Source: Oppiella nova
Lineage: Eukaryota; Arthropoda; Arachnida; Sarcoptiformes; Oppiidae
Assembly (NCBI GenBank): GCA_905397405.1
Contig: CAJPVJ010000205.1
Location: 1,760 to 32,460, forward strand
DNA length: 30,701 bases
Reading direction: 5' to 3'
Below are positions 10,437 through 24,428 of this stretch, one piece after another; the first letter of the stretch is position 1; every line of letters starts with the position of its first letter. A program made the position numbers and the translations under genes. A model generated the notes under the pieces. It saw only the letters and a program-made list of their open reading frames with translations. It was not told where the DNA came from and ran no database searches.

Positions 10437-11256
10437 AGTGTATGTAATAATTGAATAATAAATATGATTAATATATTCTCGTATATAATAATAATTTTGT
10501 GTTAATATATTTGTTGAAAATGATTACATTGTTTGAGGGGGTATTTGGGAAATGGAGGGCTAATGCAAATAGTATGCGAGCTAACGGTTAAACGGCATTA
10601 TATTTATTAATATATTAATAAATTTCGGAGCAAATATTATTATGTTAAGCTATGCTAGAAGTTATATGGCACATATAAGCCATAATACCTGCGCCATTAG
10701 TGCACAGGTATCTAATGGATAATAAGATAGCGAAGCATTTTTAATATATATTTTTCTGTAGCCGAGAGTCATACTAAGTGCTCATAATTTTGTGCACAGA
10801 GTTATTATGTGTTTAGAAAATAGTTTTCTGTATATTTATATGTAATTTACAATTCAGGGGAAAAGTATCGCATTTTTAATGTGTATTTTTTAAAAGTAAA
10901 ATTCTCTTTCTCTTCATATTTTGCACAAACATTTCATAAACACTTAGTTATTCAGTGTATGATTATTAGTGGATAGCGTATAGCAATTGGTATATGAGTT
11001 GTTAGCATAAAATAAATGCTTAAACACTTGAGTTGTATCTCTTCTGTACACTATTTACGCGAAATTATGGCCAAAAAATTGTTTGTTTCTTAAGGGCTAT
11101 TATATTATGTATGGATTGTCTGCAGGGCTTTCCCTCTCCTTTCTCTCTCCCAGTGCTCTGTGTTTTCGTTTTAATAATTATATAATATTTTTCTCTCCAT
11201 TTTATATACAATTTGTTTGTCGGCTCCGAAAAAGTAAAAGTTGTTCACAAAGAGTG

Positions 11257-11265
11257 CTCTCTCTA

Positions 11266-11303
<38 letters not shown>
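11257..11303. repeat. (CT)n microsatellite, imperfect
   Basis: CT run interrupted by single A and C bases in its 5' half. Confidence 0.95.
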
Positions 11304-11308
<5 letters not shown>

Positions 11309-11916
11309 GATTTGAATATTCAATGCATTCATATACGAGATGTAAACTCATAAATAAATGCAGTAATTTTTATGAATTTAAATGTTTTTTAGTTTTGAAT
11401 TGTATATTTGTTTAGTACTACAGTATAGCCAGCGATTCGTATGGCTTGTTATTCGCGATTCAATTCATTTACTATTTGTTTGTCTAAAAAGTGTTTATGT
11501 GAATCATACGATAATAGCTTATCATTAGACTTATTGCACAACAATGCAGACATTCATTCTGGTCTATGAGGTATACGTGTCTTAATAATCTGTTTATGAA
11601 AAGTGCTTCATTATATTTTATCGCATACATGTATTTCACTCTCTTATACTGAGCAAATATTGTATAATTAAGTGTATTTTTATTGTTAATAACTTTATAT
11701 AAATATATTTTCCATTTCTGGTGAAAATATCGCATGTTTTTATTACATACGAGAATGTGTACGCATAATATAATAATACATATTGTACAATGATACAGTA
11801 TTATGTATTTGAATACTCTGACAGTCAGATTAGTATATTTGAATTTTGTTTTCAAATGATAGCTCACTCGCTCTCTCCATTCCTTGACGTATACATCACT
11901 ATTTGCTTCACCTGTT

Positions 11917-11941
11917 TCTCTCTCTCTCTCTCTCTCTCTCC
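11917..11941. repeat. (CT)n microsatellite
   Basis: Pure CT run. Confidence 0.95.
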
Positions 11942-12481
11942 CGTTGATGACTCATACCTACCAGTCCTCCATTGGATACCTTATGTAATAAAGTTTTCTA
12001 ATATTAATACCATCCATGGAGTAATATACTGTGCAGTACTGCACATATCATTGCCTATTATATAATGCAATATAAGTTAGTGTTGTGCACATCGTTTTGC
12101 CTATAAATTCATTACTAATGCATTTGTTTACCGAACCTTATTATGGATCGATATTGTGATGTATATTACATAATATAAACGGTTTACTGTTTTATGACTA
12201 TAAGTCTATAACCATCCCATCACTGCCAGCGCTCTCCTCTAATACTCTTTCATTTGATGATAATATCAAACATTTTCTTTGGACTCTTATGTAATATAAA
12301 GTACTTTACTTTTTGTCCATTAATGCTATTGATAGCGAAGTTAATGTTTTGTTAGCTTTTTCTATATTTATTATAATTTGCTTTTATTTTTTGCGTATAT
12401 TTATTGCTTTGCAATAAGTGCTGTACTCTTATGTAGCGTATGACTGATTGTAACAATTGTTTGTTGATTTGCAAGTTTAGA

Positions 12482-12737
12482 AAACTATCTATTCGTCAAA
12501 TAAATTAACTATGAAATGGTATTTTAAAATGATATGAATGTGCATTAATAACATGACTATCAGATGATAGATACGGGGTATCAATGACTGGCAAAGAGCA
12601 AAGTACTGGAAACTATCTATTCGTGAAATAAATTAACTATGAAATGGTATTTTAAAATGATATGAATGTGCATTAATAACATGACTATCAGATGATAGAT
12701 ACGGGGTATCAATGACTGGCAAAGAGCAAAGTACTGG
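12482..12737. repeat. Tandem duplication, period exactly 128 bp
   Basis: 12482-12609 is followed at once by 12610-12737. The copies differ at one base (C at 12497, G at 12625). Two adjacent copies differing by one SNP-like change are what two alleles of one locus written one after the other would look like. Confidence 0.95.
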
Positions 12738-13594
12738 TCCCCCTCTCATATACCCTCTCCACTCTGTGAATACATTTTTGAACGCTAAATATAACTCGTA
12801 ATATAAATAAAAATTGCAATTTTTATAAATAGTTAACAATTTAGTGATATGTAATTTCGGTCGGACTTGATATCGATAAATATATGGCTCGCAAAATGTT
12901 GTGTGAACTCATTTACAGCGACTTATATCAGCGCCCCCTCCCTAACCCCTTTCCCACTACGAGTATGTATTTAATGCTTATTTAGCATTAATTAACATTC
13001 AATTCCTCGTTATATATAATACAGAATACACTATATATTACAGACAAGAGATGAGAATAAATGAGAAATTTTGCGCTCAAAAACACATAATCCCTCACAA
13101 TATATACTAATTTATTGTTGCATTTCTTGATTCAATAAATTTTAGTTTTAATTTATTTTTCTCTCTTTTCTCTCCCATATATCGCTCGTATAATAAATAC
13201 TTTTAACTTAAAATGAATTGAATTGTAATGAATGACGAAAAGCATTCATTTGGTAATCCATACATATAATACTGTATCCATGTATGTAATATACGTGTAA
13301 TTTTCAATTCTTTGCAAACACCCTATCAATGGCCCCATAATAATAATAATGATAATAATATGTGTTTTTTGTGTATAAAATGTTTAACAACTCCTTATAA
13401 TTGAAATAATAAAACACAGGTTTTTTTGTTTCCTTAATATATTATTTTGTTGAATGAATTTTTTAATTAAAAATATACGAGAAAATAATATTCAGAATTC
13501 AAGTTCATAACAATGTATGGGTACTGTGTGTACAGAAAAAATAACATTATTAATTTATTTTTTGCTCATTTATTAATAAATTATTTTTTTGCAA

Positions 13595-13612
13595 TCTCTC
13601 TCTCTCTCTCTC
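13595..13612. repeat. (CT)n microsatellite
   Basis: Short pure CT run. Confidence 0.9.
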
Positions 13613-14732
13613 GTCGAAAGGTTACTCCAGTTCTTGCCATTAGAAGCGAAACAAAATAATAAATGCATTAATATTTCTTTGCAATGAGTATTTTACATAT
13701 ATTTTTAATTAAGGAGAAATATTTTAACGATTTTTTCTGGTGCTAATTCATTGGCCAACTAATTGGTATATTTGTTATGATCGGCAATACTAATACAGTA
13801 AATGGCAAATAGTAATACATAAGCTTAGACATAGCCTGTGTTTAATTCATAACTTATAAACTCCTGGTTTTTGTGTATATTTTTTCGCTGACATTGTATT
13901 TGTGTAGTGAACGGTAGGGTTGTTATAGTCGTCGAGTGAGTGATTATAAACTGTTATAATTAAATGATGGCCTCATCTGAATAGCGAGCATATCCTAAGC
14001 CTACATAAGCAAACACGATGTTTGTAGTGAATTACTTACTACCTGTCCCGTCAAATGAATTGCTTCATGTCGTTCCCCCGCCGATGATATACAATGATAT
14101 ATGAATTCATAAGTCATTTTTGATTTTCTAATTCATTTTTTATCTCTCATACTGTTGTTGTAGCAAAAGTTGCCAACAATTTATGGTGTGTTGTGTTGAT
14201 TGTCCGCACCGTTAGCTCATAGCATCCAAACTGAAGCATTCAATGCAGAGATAATTGTGTTGTATTTCTGGTGTAATCCTCTCTTCTGTAGCCATTCCTT
14301 GCCTTTCGATGCAATCGTTTTTAATGCATTTGTTTGGCGAAGAATAGAGTAATCAAAAAACGAGTCTAAACTCTGTTGTGGCTTTAGTTTTGACTTGTTT
14401 TTTGAGTCAATTGTATTTTGCAAACCATTTCATGAACCCTTCATTTCTGTACAACATTGAAGGTTACCCTGCAAAACTAGTATTTATTATAGATGAGATG
14501 TTTGAGCTAGGATATCTGATAATACATGCCATAATTCTATAACTTATAACGACTGATCAGTATATGATTATTCATTAATTTTAATACTTGTATTGGCATA
14601 TACTGTGTATAATTAAATAAAACTCCATCTCAATCATAGCTATACTACAGAGTCTGTAACATAGCTATAATACACAGACTCTTAGAGCAGAGTCTGTATC
14701 CCTATCCCTATCTGTCTTTCTCTGCATTTTTC

Positions 14733-14882
14733 CATTCATGTGTTGGTCGACAACGCAGTCGTCATTATATAAGACCTGAATCTCCTCTGTTTCCAAGTGC
14801 TTACAGTCATAGCTTTATATATAAAGTAAAAAACATTAATTTTATATACAATACACACAACATATACTATTTTTTAGTTTTC
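14733..14882 (+). repeat. Dispersed repeat, copy 1 (family unknown)
   Basis: About 150 bp resembling 29258-29412. Shared landmarks in order are CATTCATGTG, TCGACAACGCAGTCGT, ATAAGACCTGAATCTCC, TGTTTCCAAGTGCT, AGCTTTATAT and TTTTTAGTTTT. The copies differ by substitutions and a short indel around the AAGTGCT segment. No coding capacity, terminal repeats or clear pol III boxes were recognised. Confidence 0.8.
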
Positions 14883-14896
14883 ATTCTTTACAGAAG

Positions 14897-14902
14897 TCTC
14901 TC

Positions 14903-14938
<36 letters not shown>
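14897..14938. repeat. (CT)n microsatellite
   Basis: CT run with one CC interruption, 15 bp after the dispersed repeat. The copy at 29258 has a CT tract before it instead. Confidence 0.95.
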
Positions 14939-17002
14939 CAGAATTGTTACGACTTTGTGCCAAAACTATATATACAGACAGTGAGTGTTGTGTTTGAAAA
15001 TAAACATACAGTACATCACATGCGATGGTGTCTTATATTATCGTTTTAAACATTAATTCATATCTATTTTGACTCAAAACTCATTACTTGTACACAAAAT
15101 TTAGTGTAATTTTTGTATTTTTGCTGTCGATAGATAGATAGATACTGTTCCCCATTAATAGGGTTTTGTGCACAGTTAGCAACTCATACATAAGGCTTCT
15201 CTCTATCTCTATCTCTCTCCATCTGTATCTATGGCTCTGGTATCTGAGAGCTCAGAGAGCATACAAGTGCTGACTCGACTGCACACAACTATTGATGAGA
15301 TGTTTAGTTGTATTTTTCATTTGGTGTGTATTATGTGATACGTCGACAAAACCGATACATCACTTAAAACTTTATAATCAATACATAATAAGTAAACTCT
15401 AGCCGTGAGAGAGGGGAACTGTATGTATGCTCTCCAACGACAATGAGAGGTTCAATCGTAAGGTCTATTGTGCCATACAATAGATGGTTAAATAAGAGTC
15501 ACTGTATGTATGCACACAAATCGGTAGACCATTTGCTCGGCGAATAAGGAAATACACGTTTAGGCCAACAACTACTCTCATATACGAGATATGGAAAGAC
15601 ATTTTAATGGTGTCTATGCCTTATATGTATGGAGTCGTGAGCCATAAATTATGTATTGAAGGCAATGAATCAAAGGTTTTTTGGCGTTTGGATACAGAAA
15701 ACAATGGCTTTAATAGGCATTGCAATGGTTGCTGCGATTCGGAGTAAATGATTCAATACAATGGATTACAACATGTAATACACATCTAAGTTATTGGTAG
15801 AGTTGTATTAGTGATGCTGGTGTTCAGGGTATTAAAAAAGCATAAAATGATTGGCTTTTTTGTTGCTCTTACACAGCAGTGTATATACTATTGGCTGGCA
15901 TTGAGATTGTTTTCGTATAACGTAATTAAGTTTTTTTTGTGTTTCAAAAGTCTTGTGATTTAGTTTTTTCTCAGATTATATTCTTTGGTTCAGAGAGAAA
16001 AAGGTTTTAATATTTTTCGTTTCATTCCTGAGTATCCATTAAAAGGTTAGAGACATTTGCCATTCAATTGTGTAGTACTATAATGGCTTTGATAGGCAAG
16101 CGATGGTCAGATGTTGTGAGTGATTACAGGGGGGTCTGAAGTGGTGGGCGATAGACGCGATACACCGCCTCTCTATCACTCATATATGCATTCAATTCAT
16201 GCCATTATTATTATCCATGAGTTTGATTGAAGCCATTAATACCAGACATTTCTTCTCAATCATTGCGAGTGTCTCTCGTATTTGGCTAACAATCAAATGT
16301 TTAGTTCATTGAATGGAAAGTTCACAAAATATATGATAAAAATGTTTTTTAATTATTAATAAACTCTTGAGACTTAAGGGCTTTAGTCGTTGAGCACTAA
16401 ATAATACTTAATTTTCTTAAAAAGCGTAATATATTTGTTTAGTTGTGTTTGTGATCTCAAAAGAGGGTGAATTTTTTAATCAAATACTGTATGGGTTTAG
16501 ACTTTAATTACGATAGTTTTTATTCAAGACTTTATGAAATTTCATTATGTTTTGGTGAAACCCTGGCCTCGACTCCTATGTCTCGAGTATATTATATGTT
16601 TTTAGTTATTATTTTTTACTTAATATAGTTGTGTTTTGCTTATATAATTAATACCTGTGCCTATCATTCATACGTACCGAGGCTTTTGTATGGTGTCATA
16701 ATAGCCAGTGTTGTGTGTGTTGTCTCTATTGTTATGGCACTGTTTTTTGTTAGACATTTGAATAGACTTTGACATTAATTTTCGTACATATACTTCTTAT
16801 TAAATATATTTTTCTCATTTTAATTTTGTTTTTGTGGTTATTATTATTATATATATATTTATGTTGACATAAATATCTCTCTTATGCCACAGAGAGTGTA
16901 ATATAAAGAGAAAGACCTAAGAGTTTACATAAAAAACTATTCATAAGAATATATTTATTTACATTTTTCGTTATATTCATGTGAGTTGTGCTAATGTTGT
17001 AC

Positions 17003-17031
17003 TGCCTTAGTATATGCCTTAGTATATGCCT
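17003..17031. repeat. Short tandem repeat, 12-bp unit
   Basis: TGCCTTAGTATA occurs twice in tandem, followed by a partial third TGCCT. Confidence 0.85.
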
Positions 17032-19944
17032 ATTATACGAACAAATTCTTCATAACCCCCACTACAGACTAGTACACCATCCCCCCTGCCAGTCCCCCCA
17101 CACTCATACATACAGTGCTATACTAGTGAATGAAAATAAATTATTATTATAGTTATTATTTGTGACTACAGTTGACTTAACATATTAAGCGAACATCATT
17201 TCCATTGTATTCAACACAACTGGATATTATGGCACTACTCCTGGAGAACATTAGCTAAAAAGAGCTGAACCAGAGGTTTATTGGTGTCGTTCCCCATGTC
17301 TTATGCAAACACACATAAAGGAGACGTTCAGTATAGACGAGAATCAATTGATTTTGCATACATTTGGCATATTTATATGAGTTGTTAGTCAAAGCTTCAA
17401 TGAATTAGTTTTCATATTTTTCAATAGCAATACATAATATTATATACGTGTATAGTATATATATTATATTATGAAATTGTATTTTTAATTCAATGATATT
17501 TTCTCTTTGTGCTAACAAAGAGTTTTGTGTTCATTCACGTAATGTATGAAAAGAAGTATGTATGAGAGGGAACTGTAGGCATACACATAGGTATGCTGTA
17601 TGTTGTGGTGAGACATTGTATTTGCATTTTATGCTAAATAAGTGTATGGTGTGGCCCATCATTTATATCTACAACAGCACATACTCTGTATTCTGGGGTG
17701 TGTTAGCCTTTTTTGCACTGCTAATTTAGCTCAGCCATACCAAACAGCCCTGTATGTGTATGTGTGTGTATGGTGTATGATTGTGCACTATTCAGTACAG
17801 TGCAAAAAGGGGCTGATATGGTGTGCCCTCCTATGTATGAAAGGCTATGGCAGACAAAATAAAGTCCAAACCAAACGCACAAAACAAATTCTGTATTGCA
17901 GTCATAGTAATCATTATTATATATAAAATATATCATTGGGTGGAGTAATCGCTGGCACTGTATGTATGCCATACGGTATGTGTGTATGTGCCTGTGTTTT
18001 ATGAAATTTACGTGTTTTTCTGGGGTACCAAACTTAACCACTGCTCAAATGGTCGACCACCACTTTTTTAATGGTTTTGGTGTGTGTGTTGGTGCTGTGT
18101 ATATATAATCTGGTAGTTTGTGGCGTTTTTTTCTGCGAAAAAATTCATTAATTTATATATTTCGCACAACACACCATACCCCATACCTCCCTCAGCTCTC
18201 GTTTTAAGCCCTTTCCCTCCCAATGACTGATATACGAGAGTTTAGGAGTTGGGGAATGCAATCACGAAATTTTTTCCTGCATATAATATTTTTTGTTTTG
18301 TTGGCATTTTTATTATAATGAACCCAAAAGTCTATCTCAAAACACATAATAGACTCGATTTCTATCCCTTCCATATCGCTCCCCATTCCCTCCCTTTCCT
18401 ACTACACTCACTACACATAATAACCCAATCTATACTTAAATCGAGTTTAGAGAGAGACTGTGTGTATGGCTGCGAACCCCAGAACCCCATCCCTACACAA
18501 CCATCGCTTGAATTCATGTTTTTATATTAATGTTGTTTTTTGTCAGATTTCAAACTCAATAGTCAATAGTCGAGTCCACAAACTCCAAGCGCTCATCCAT
18601 TTGCTGTGTCTGTGATGTTATGTTTGATTTCTGGCCTCCCTTTCCATTAAATAATGTTTGCTGTGTTTTATAAAACAAAAGCATAAAATTTTAAAGAATA
18701 TTCTGCTCTCCCTTTCCCTTCGTTCAGAGTTTTATTTATCGATTTTTGAGTACATTTTGGTGTACAGTATATATCTATACAGTGGAGAACACACAGAATA
18801 TTCTCTATATTTGATTGTATAGTTTAGTTGTAGTAGTATTTCGTATACTAAGCTTCAATTTATTTTCGTTTGTTTTGTTTTTTCATATTTTCTCTCTTAT
18901 TTTTCTTATATTTTATTATATAAGTCGAGTCAATGATAAGCAATGGGGTAGGTATGGGATGGCAGATGTTTTTTGGGTGCATTCTCGCAATACATTTCCA
19001 TTTGAATCTATTTACGTGTAGAATATTCTGTCGATATTTTTGTTGGTAATTAGTTTGTAGGTCCCAAAAATACTTGTGTGCAGAGTGTAGGAGCCCTTAT
19101 TATATCTCTCAACAGGAATTTCCTATAAGTTTTAGGTTTTTGTGTTAATTTTGACTCTGAATTCAATACAAAAATATATATACACACCGTGTGTATAACA
19201 CCCCCTGAAATTGTTTGCCAGCAAAAAACGGTTGACTGTTTATACCTCTGTTGAGTTGATTTATTAAACTTTTTTCTAATACATTGTATTTACTTTTATT
19301 TTGTAGAAATTAAATGTTTGCTCTTTTAATAGTATTTTTTTCTCTCTTTTCCTAATATTTTTTTGTTTGCTATTTTTCTCTCCCAGTTTTGCTGCCAATA
19401 GTTTCCTATTTTTATAATGAGTTTTTGGATTTTTGTTTTTGCATTTTATTTATTTTTTGTTATATATTTTGGGTAATAATTAGCATTAAAACGCTATTTA
19501 TTTTAACCGATATTTTTGGTGTTTAAGGAAATTGTATGTGAGCTCCGTTTTTATGGGTTATATATATTTATTTGTATGAAAATTGTATTAAATAGAAAAT
19601 ACTTATTTTTTTTGTTTGTTTGTATAATTGAAACTTGGTGTGTGTGAATTCATTATAATTTATTTGTAAACGTATACATAATTACTAAATCGACTGACAA
19701 ATTGGTATTTTTAATATAAACACTCCTTTTAAGCGCCAAATAATTTTTAATTTAATATGTTTTGTGTGTGTTTTTCCTTCAAAACAACGTTTATATTAAT
19801 TTTCATGAAAATCTCGTCTCTCTTTATAAGGAGTGATATATTTTACATGTTTTGTGTCATATATTAAATGATTTATAAAATGTTTAATTATTTTTTGCTT
19901 TTGGTTTAAATTATTGAGAAAATTCTAACGAAACGAAGATATGG

Positions 19945-19989
19945 TCTCTCTCTCTCTCTTTCTTTCTCTTTCTCTCTCTCTCTCTCTCC
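19945..19989. repeat. (CT)n microsatellite with CTTT interruptions
   Basis: Pyrimidine-only run of about 45 nt, CT with two or three TTT interruptions. Confidence 0.95.
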
Positions 19990-21331
19990 AATTCCTTATC
20001 TGTTTATCAACAGAAAATTGCCCTCAAATTATGCAACTGTTCTCCCGTTCCCCTCACAAAAAAGAAGTCCATTTGTGAGAAATACTTATATATTTTCCGA
20101 GCGATAATTTCCACTCACTTTCCCTTACAATTCATTCGTCTAATACCTGTGTTTTTATCCTTAAACTGTCGCTCCCCTCCCTCCCGTTCCCCTCAAATCT
20201 CTCATAACAATTACGGCTGAAGTTATGGGGATATGGCTGTGACTCTCTGGTTGTGTTGTGGTGTTGTAACCACAATACAACAGCACAGGGATCCCAAACT
20301 GGAGCAATGACCTGCTGGCGACCCACACCAATATGCCAGTGCCTGGTGTGCCTGTACTGCCATTTCGCCATAATATCAAAATGTTTTTGTGATGCAAAAA
20401 AGTATGCACGAAGTCATACTCGAACACCCCCTCCAAATGGCACCTCTCCAGCATACCTACCTGTGCCACAAACTTTGTCCCAAACGAGATGTCGAGGGCT
20501 TTGTTTTTTCGCTGAACATGTTTTTGAGATTTTCTTTTGTAAGACTTGTATAATAATAATATATTTGATGCGAAAGTCTATTTTGTAGGTTTGTTTGCTA
20601 GCCCTCTACGTGCTACCCTCCCATACCTATCGCTTAATGTTTTTAGTGGTATATATTGTGTGTAAAAAATAATATATTTGTGATGAATATTATTCTGGTG
20701 TGAGTTTTTGTCCCACTTTTGTCTGTTTGCTCTCACTTTAAGCTCATTTTCTCTGCCCTTATCTCTCGCTTTCTCTCTCGTAATATAATTTATTATCACT
20801 TTTTTCTCCCGAAGTTTATTATTTCCACTCGTTTTGCGCTCACTTTCCAGAGGAGATACTGTGTCTCGAGAAAAATGTCTGAAAATTATGATTATTATGA
20901 TTATTGCTGTTATTTATCTCTCTCGTTCATTAGAGAGACTTTTTTGCTCATAAGACGAGACCTTTTCTTAACAATACAAGTCATATAACTTCAGTGTTTT
21001 TTGTGATTCATTTGTGTGTTTGGTTTGACTGAACGCCAAACTCTCGAGAAGTCTATGTCTTAAAGAAAAATTTTGTTTTTTATATCAATTTATGGGCCAT
21101 TACTTTGTGTGTTGTTTTTATTTTGTAATGAATTTTTTGGCGATATTTTTCAAATATTTTCTTGTTTTGGTATTTATACTGTGTTTTGGCATATATTTTG
21201 TGATACATTTCTCTCTCATGTCTGATGCCATACATTAGATGTGGTGTTGAAACGCTTGAATTCATAGCTCTCACCCCCTCTACCAAAAAGCACTGTTAGC
21301 TTACAATATATACTGTATTCTCTCTTGAAGT

Positions 21332-21368
21332 ACAGAATATTCTGTATATATATATATATATATATATT
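21332..21368. repeat. Palindrome ACAGAATATTCTGT followed by (TA)n
   Basis: A 14-bp perfect palindrome at 21332-21345 leads into an alternating TA run to about 21368. Confidence 0.85.
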
Positions 21369-21993
21369 CTCTCTGAAAGGCTGGCATTCATTTAATAATG
21401 TGAATCGACTTAATATTTCATTCCCTTCCATCCCTTTCCTGTCTCAATGGCTAAGTCGAGACTTTTTTATTTATTAGGCAACTCTAGACCCCGTTTGTTT
21501 AATGGCCACCCGTTATAGTCAACTGCAAAAAAGGCATTTAATATAAAAGAGTATTTTTCTGTTGTAAAGATTTATAAGACATTAAGACATATATACAGTA
21601 TACGCGATATAACTGTGTTATAAATTACGGTACACTAGACCCTAGGTATAGTATACGATGGGGTGTGTATGTGTGTGTGTCTAATGATTGTTTTAAGTAT
21701 TGCACACACTTTTGCTGTGGAAAGTAAACAATTATTTATTTATATATTAATTAAACGAGAATTTAGAGATGTTATTAGTGTTTGTACACTATTGGCAAAC
21801 ATCATTATATGGCACAGGGAGGGGAGGGGAGAGAGAAATTGTATGAAATTTTAGAGTTATTTATTCAGCAGAAAAATTGGATTTTTTGGTTGTTTTTAGA
21901 CAATTAAATGTTTTTATCGTTGCCTTAAATTATTGATATTTTTTCCTACAATGAAATGAATGGAAAATAATTTATTAAGCTTTTCCCGTTGTC

Positions 21994-21994
<1 letters not shown>

Positions 21995-22029
<35 letters not shown>
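21995..22029. repeat. (CT)n microsatellite
   Basis: Pure CT run of 35 nt. Confidence 0.95.
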
Positions 22030-22032
<3 letters not shown>

Positions 22033-23398
22033 TCATCTCAATTATGTGTTTTTGTCTTAATATCCCTTTGACTTACTTTTTAGTTATGGTTTTTAGTGAT
22101 GGCTCTCCTCTTTCTGTCTGATAAAACATTCAACGAAATCAATTGCCATTAATAATTGTCTTTTATATCCCCTTCCCATCGCATAGTACACGACTGGCCT
22201 CTCTCTGTGTGCCATATAATATAATTTATGTCCATTGCATTCAATGGTATTTTTATTTCTGGTTACTCTTGATTATGACGATTGATATATAAGTTTTATA
22301 TTATATTTATTACATTATATTTTTCTGTACGTCTTATCTCTTCCTCCATATTATATATATAGCTATATATTCACTCATATATTATATACAGATATATATA
22401 TAAATATATCGCTTGATATCTGTTTGTCTTAGAGGCGGAAAAAGACTAATTATTATTATTTTTTGCTCTTTTATGTCATTAATTATAAAGTTTTTTCTTT
22501 GCTTTCGATTTGTTTTTATCTCTAATTTTAGAAAATTTTCGTTTTATTTATTTAATTATAATTTTTAGGGAGTCATTCAGTCTTAAAGGCTTTTTTAGGG
22601 ACTCACTTTTGGTTCCCATTTTTATGAATATATTTTTATTAATGGGTTTAATATTAATGTTTGTATAGTTTTTTGTTGGACTCAAAAATTGAATCGCTTT
22701 TTTCGTATAAATATTTGAGTTTATATTTTAATAGTAATTATCCGTATTATATTTATCGGAGTTAATGAATACGAAATGGTTTTGTTTTGTTTTTATTTGT
22801 TTCTGGTTTTCATATGTCGTTTGTGTTGAACTCTTTATACATATTTGGCATTTTATGCCCATTTTTATCTCGGTATTTATAAGTGTTTTGGTAATTTGTA
22901 TCGTATTTGTGGGCAAATATTTTTCAACAATTTAATACGGTATTAGTACTAATAATTTGGTGCTATCTCTCACATAATTACATTCACATGAGATTTGAAT
23001 TGAAAGACTAAATGTCTGATTGATAACTAGTGATTGACTCGAGATTAGTACCGGTCCGGCAGATAGGCTATCTGGTTGTGTACCCCCATTAATGCCTACC
23101 TTATGGGCTACTATTAAATTAAATACGAGTTTTAATAGGATTTCAATATTTATTTATTGATTATATATTATAAGTGTTTTTCGGTGTTATATTCGGGTCT
23201 CAAAGGAGAGGAGCGATATATTCGTGTGTATAATGTTTGACACGTTTTTCCATTTAAATTAAAAACTTATATTTAAATCACACGATAATTATGTATTCGT
23301 AATATAAATAATAGTAATTTGTGGCGATCCCAGTGCCCGTCACACCGGCGTGTAATGTTGTATTCATGTATGGGTTCCGTGAATACGATTTGAAAATG

Positions 23399-23959
23399 AG
23401 TGAATTGAATGCAATTATGATTAACACTTGAAATGTCAAATCCATGTAATGTTATGTAATGTTACGAAGTGTACAGTCGGTGATCTCGGATAGTATGGGT
23501 CCCGGGGTTTTGATATTGTTTTTTTCGGTTGATTATGATTTGATATTAAAATTCATTAATACCTTGAATACATTTCCATATAAATAGTGTGTTTAAAGCT
23601 TTGGTTGTATCCCAATAGTGTACTCAATCCATGGTATATAATAACGAGTACTTAATGTAGTTAGAAATTCATATCCTTTTTAAACATGTATTCATATTTA
23701 ATAAATCTATTCAATAATAATATGCCATTTATAAGCGTTTTAACCTTTTCTGCCGGTGCTTCTCAAGGAGAAACGTATTGACCCTTTCTGTGCGTAAAAC
23801 CCTTTTTAAATGTAATTTTCAATCTGTTTTTAAAATGTAATTTTGATAAATATGTGCAATAAGTGCTCGAGTGATATGTGAATTTAATTTGAAAGCCTTC
23901 AAAACTTATATAATTGAATCCCAATTTTCATACGTTTAGCTATTTATTATGTAATTATT
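23399..23959 (+). repeat. Inverted repeat arm 1 (about 560 bp)
   Basis: This arm reads as the reverse complement of 30142-30701 at about 98% identity by eye. Base 23399 pairs with 30701 and 23959 with 30142, with a net one-base indel (CCCAAT versus CCAAT near 23612). Homology stops after GTAATTATT at 23959. On the other side it may continue past the window edge. The arm is not coding in any frame I can recognise. Confidence 0.95.
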
Positions 23960-24397
23960 GGAAACAATAGAGGGTTACTGCGATTACTGGCGCTGGTATT
24001 GAGGGTCAGGAGCCAGTGATTTATTTTTTGTCTTACAAATAGGCCTTTGTTTGCAAATTGATTTTTTGCGCCATTATTTGGTTGAACACAAATCAGTCAC
24101 AAAACAAAAACACAATCAATAGTTAATTGCTATTAGTTTTTGATAGATATTAGTCACACCTGAATGTCTTCCGCACATATATTTTGGATATACTGTACAG
24201 CGAGTAATGATCGAGTAATAAGTTTAGCGAAAATTGTGATTAAAAATATGAATTAGTTTTGTGTTAGTTTTTTATTTAATTTATTTTCCATGTTTTATAA
24301 TTATGTAACTCTAAATTTAGGCACTTTTCAGATACGGTTTTAATTTAATTAGATTTTTTGTTCGCTGAAAATTGTCAGCAAAAATTGTCTCTTCAAA

Positions 24398-24421
<24 letters not shown>
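24398..24421. repeat. (CT)n microsatellite
   Basis: Pure CT run. Confidence 0.95.

Positions 24422-24428
<7 letters not shown>

Noticed and set aside
11484-11867. 127-codon open frame on the minus strand
   Set aside because: AT-rich, dominated by Ile/Tyr/Lys/Asn codons, no domain, no splice context. Expected by chance in this composition.
14650-14697. AGAGTCTGT repeated in both orientations (possible hairpin or operator)
   Set aside because: The stem is only 9 bp and the repeats are short. No supporting context.
20132-20588. Overlapping open frames on both strands in a slightly GC-richer patch
   Set aside because: Both strands are open, which indicates composition rather than coding. No motif or homologous family was recognised and there are no convincing splice sites.
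23320-23520. GC-richer patch before and within arm 1, considered as a tRNA or tRNA-derived SINE
   Set aside because: No cloverleaf could be drawn and no A-box/B-box pair with correct spacing was found.
23740-23815. TTTTAACCTTTTCTGCCGG and ACCCTTTCTGTGCG inside the inverted-repeat arm, recalling piggyBac-type ends
   Set aside because: The similarity is only a few bases. There is no matching inverted terminus, no TTAA pair bounding a unit and no transposase.
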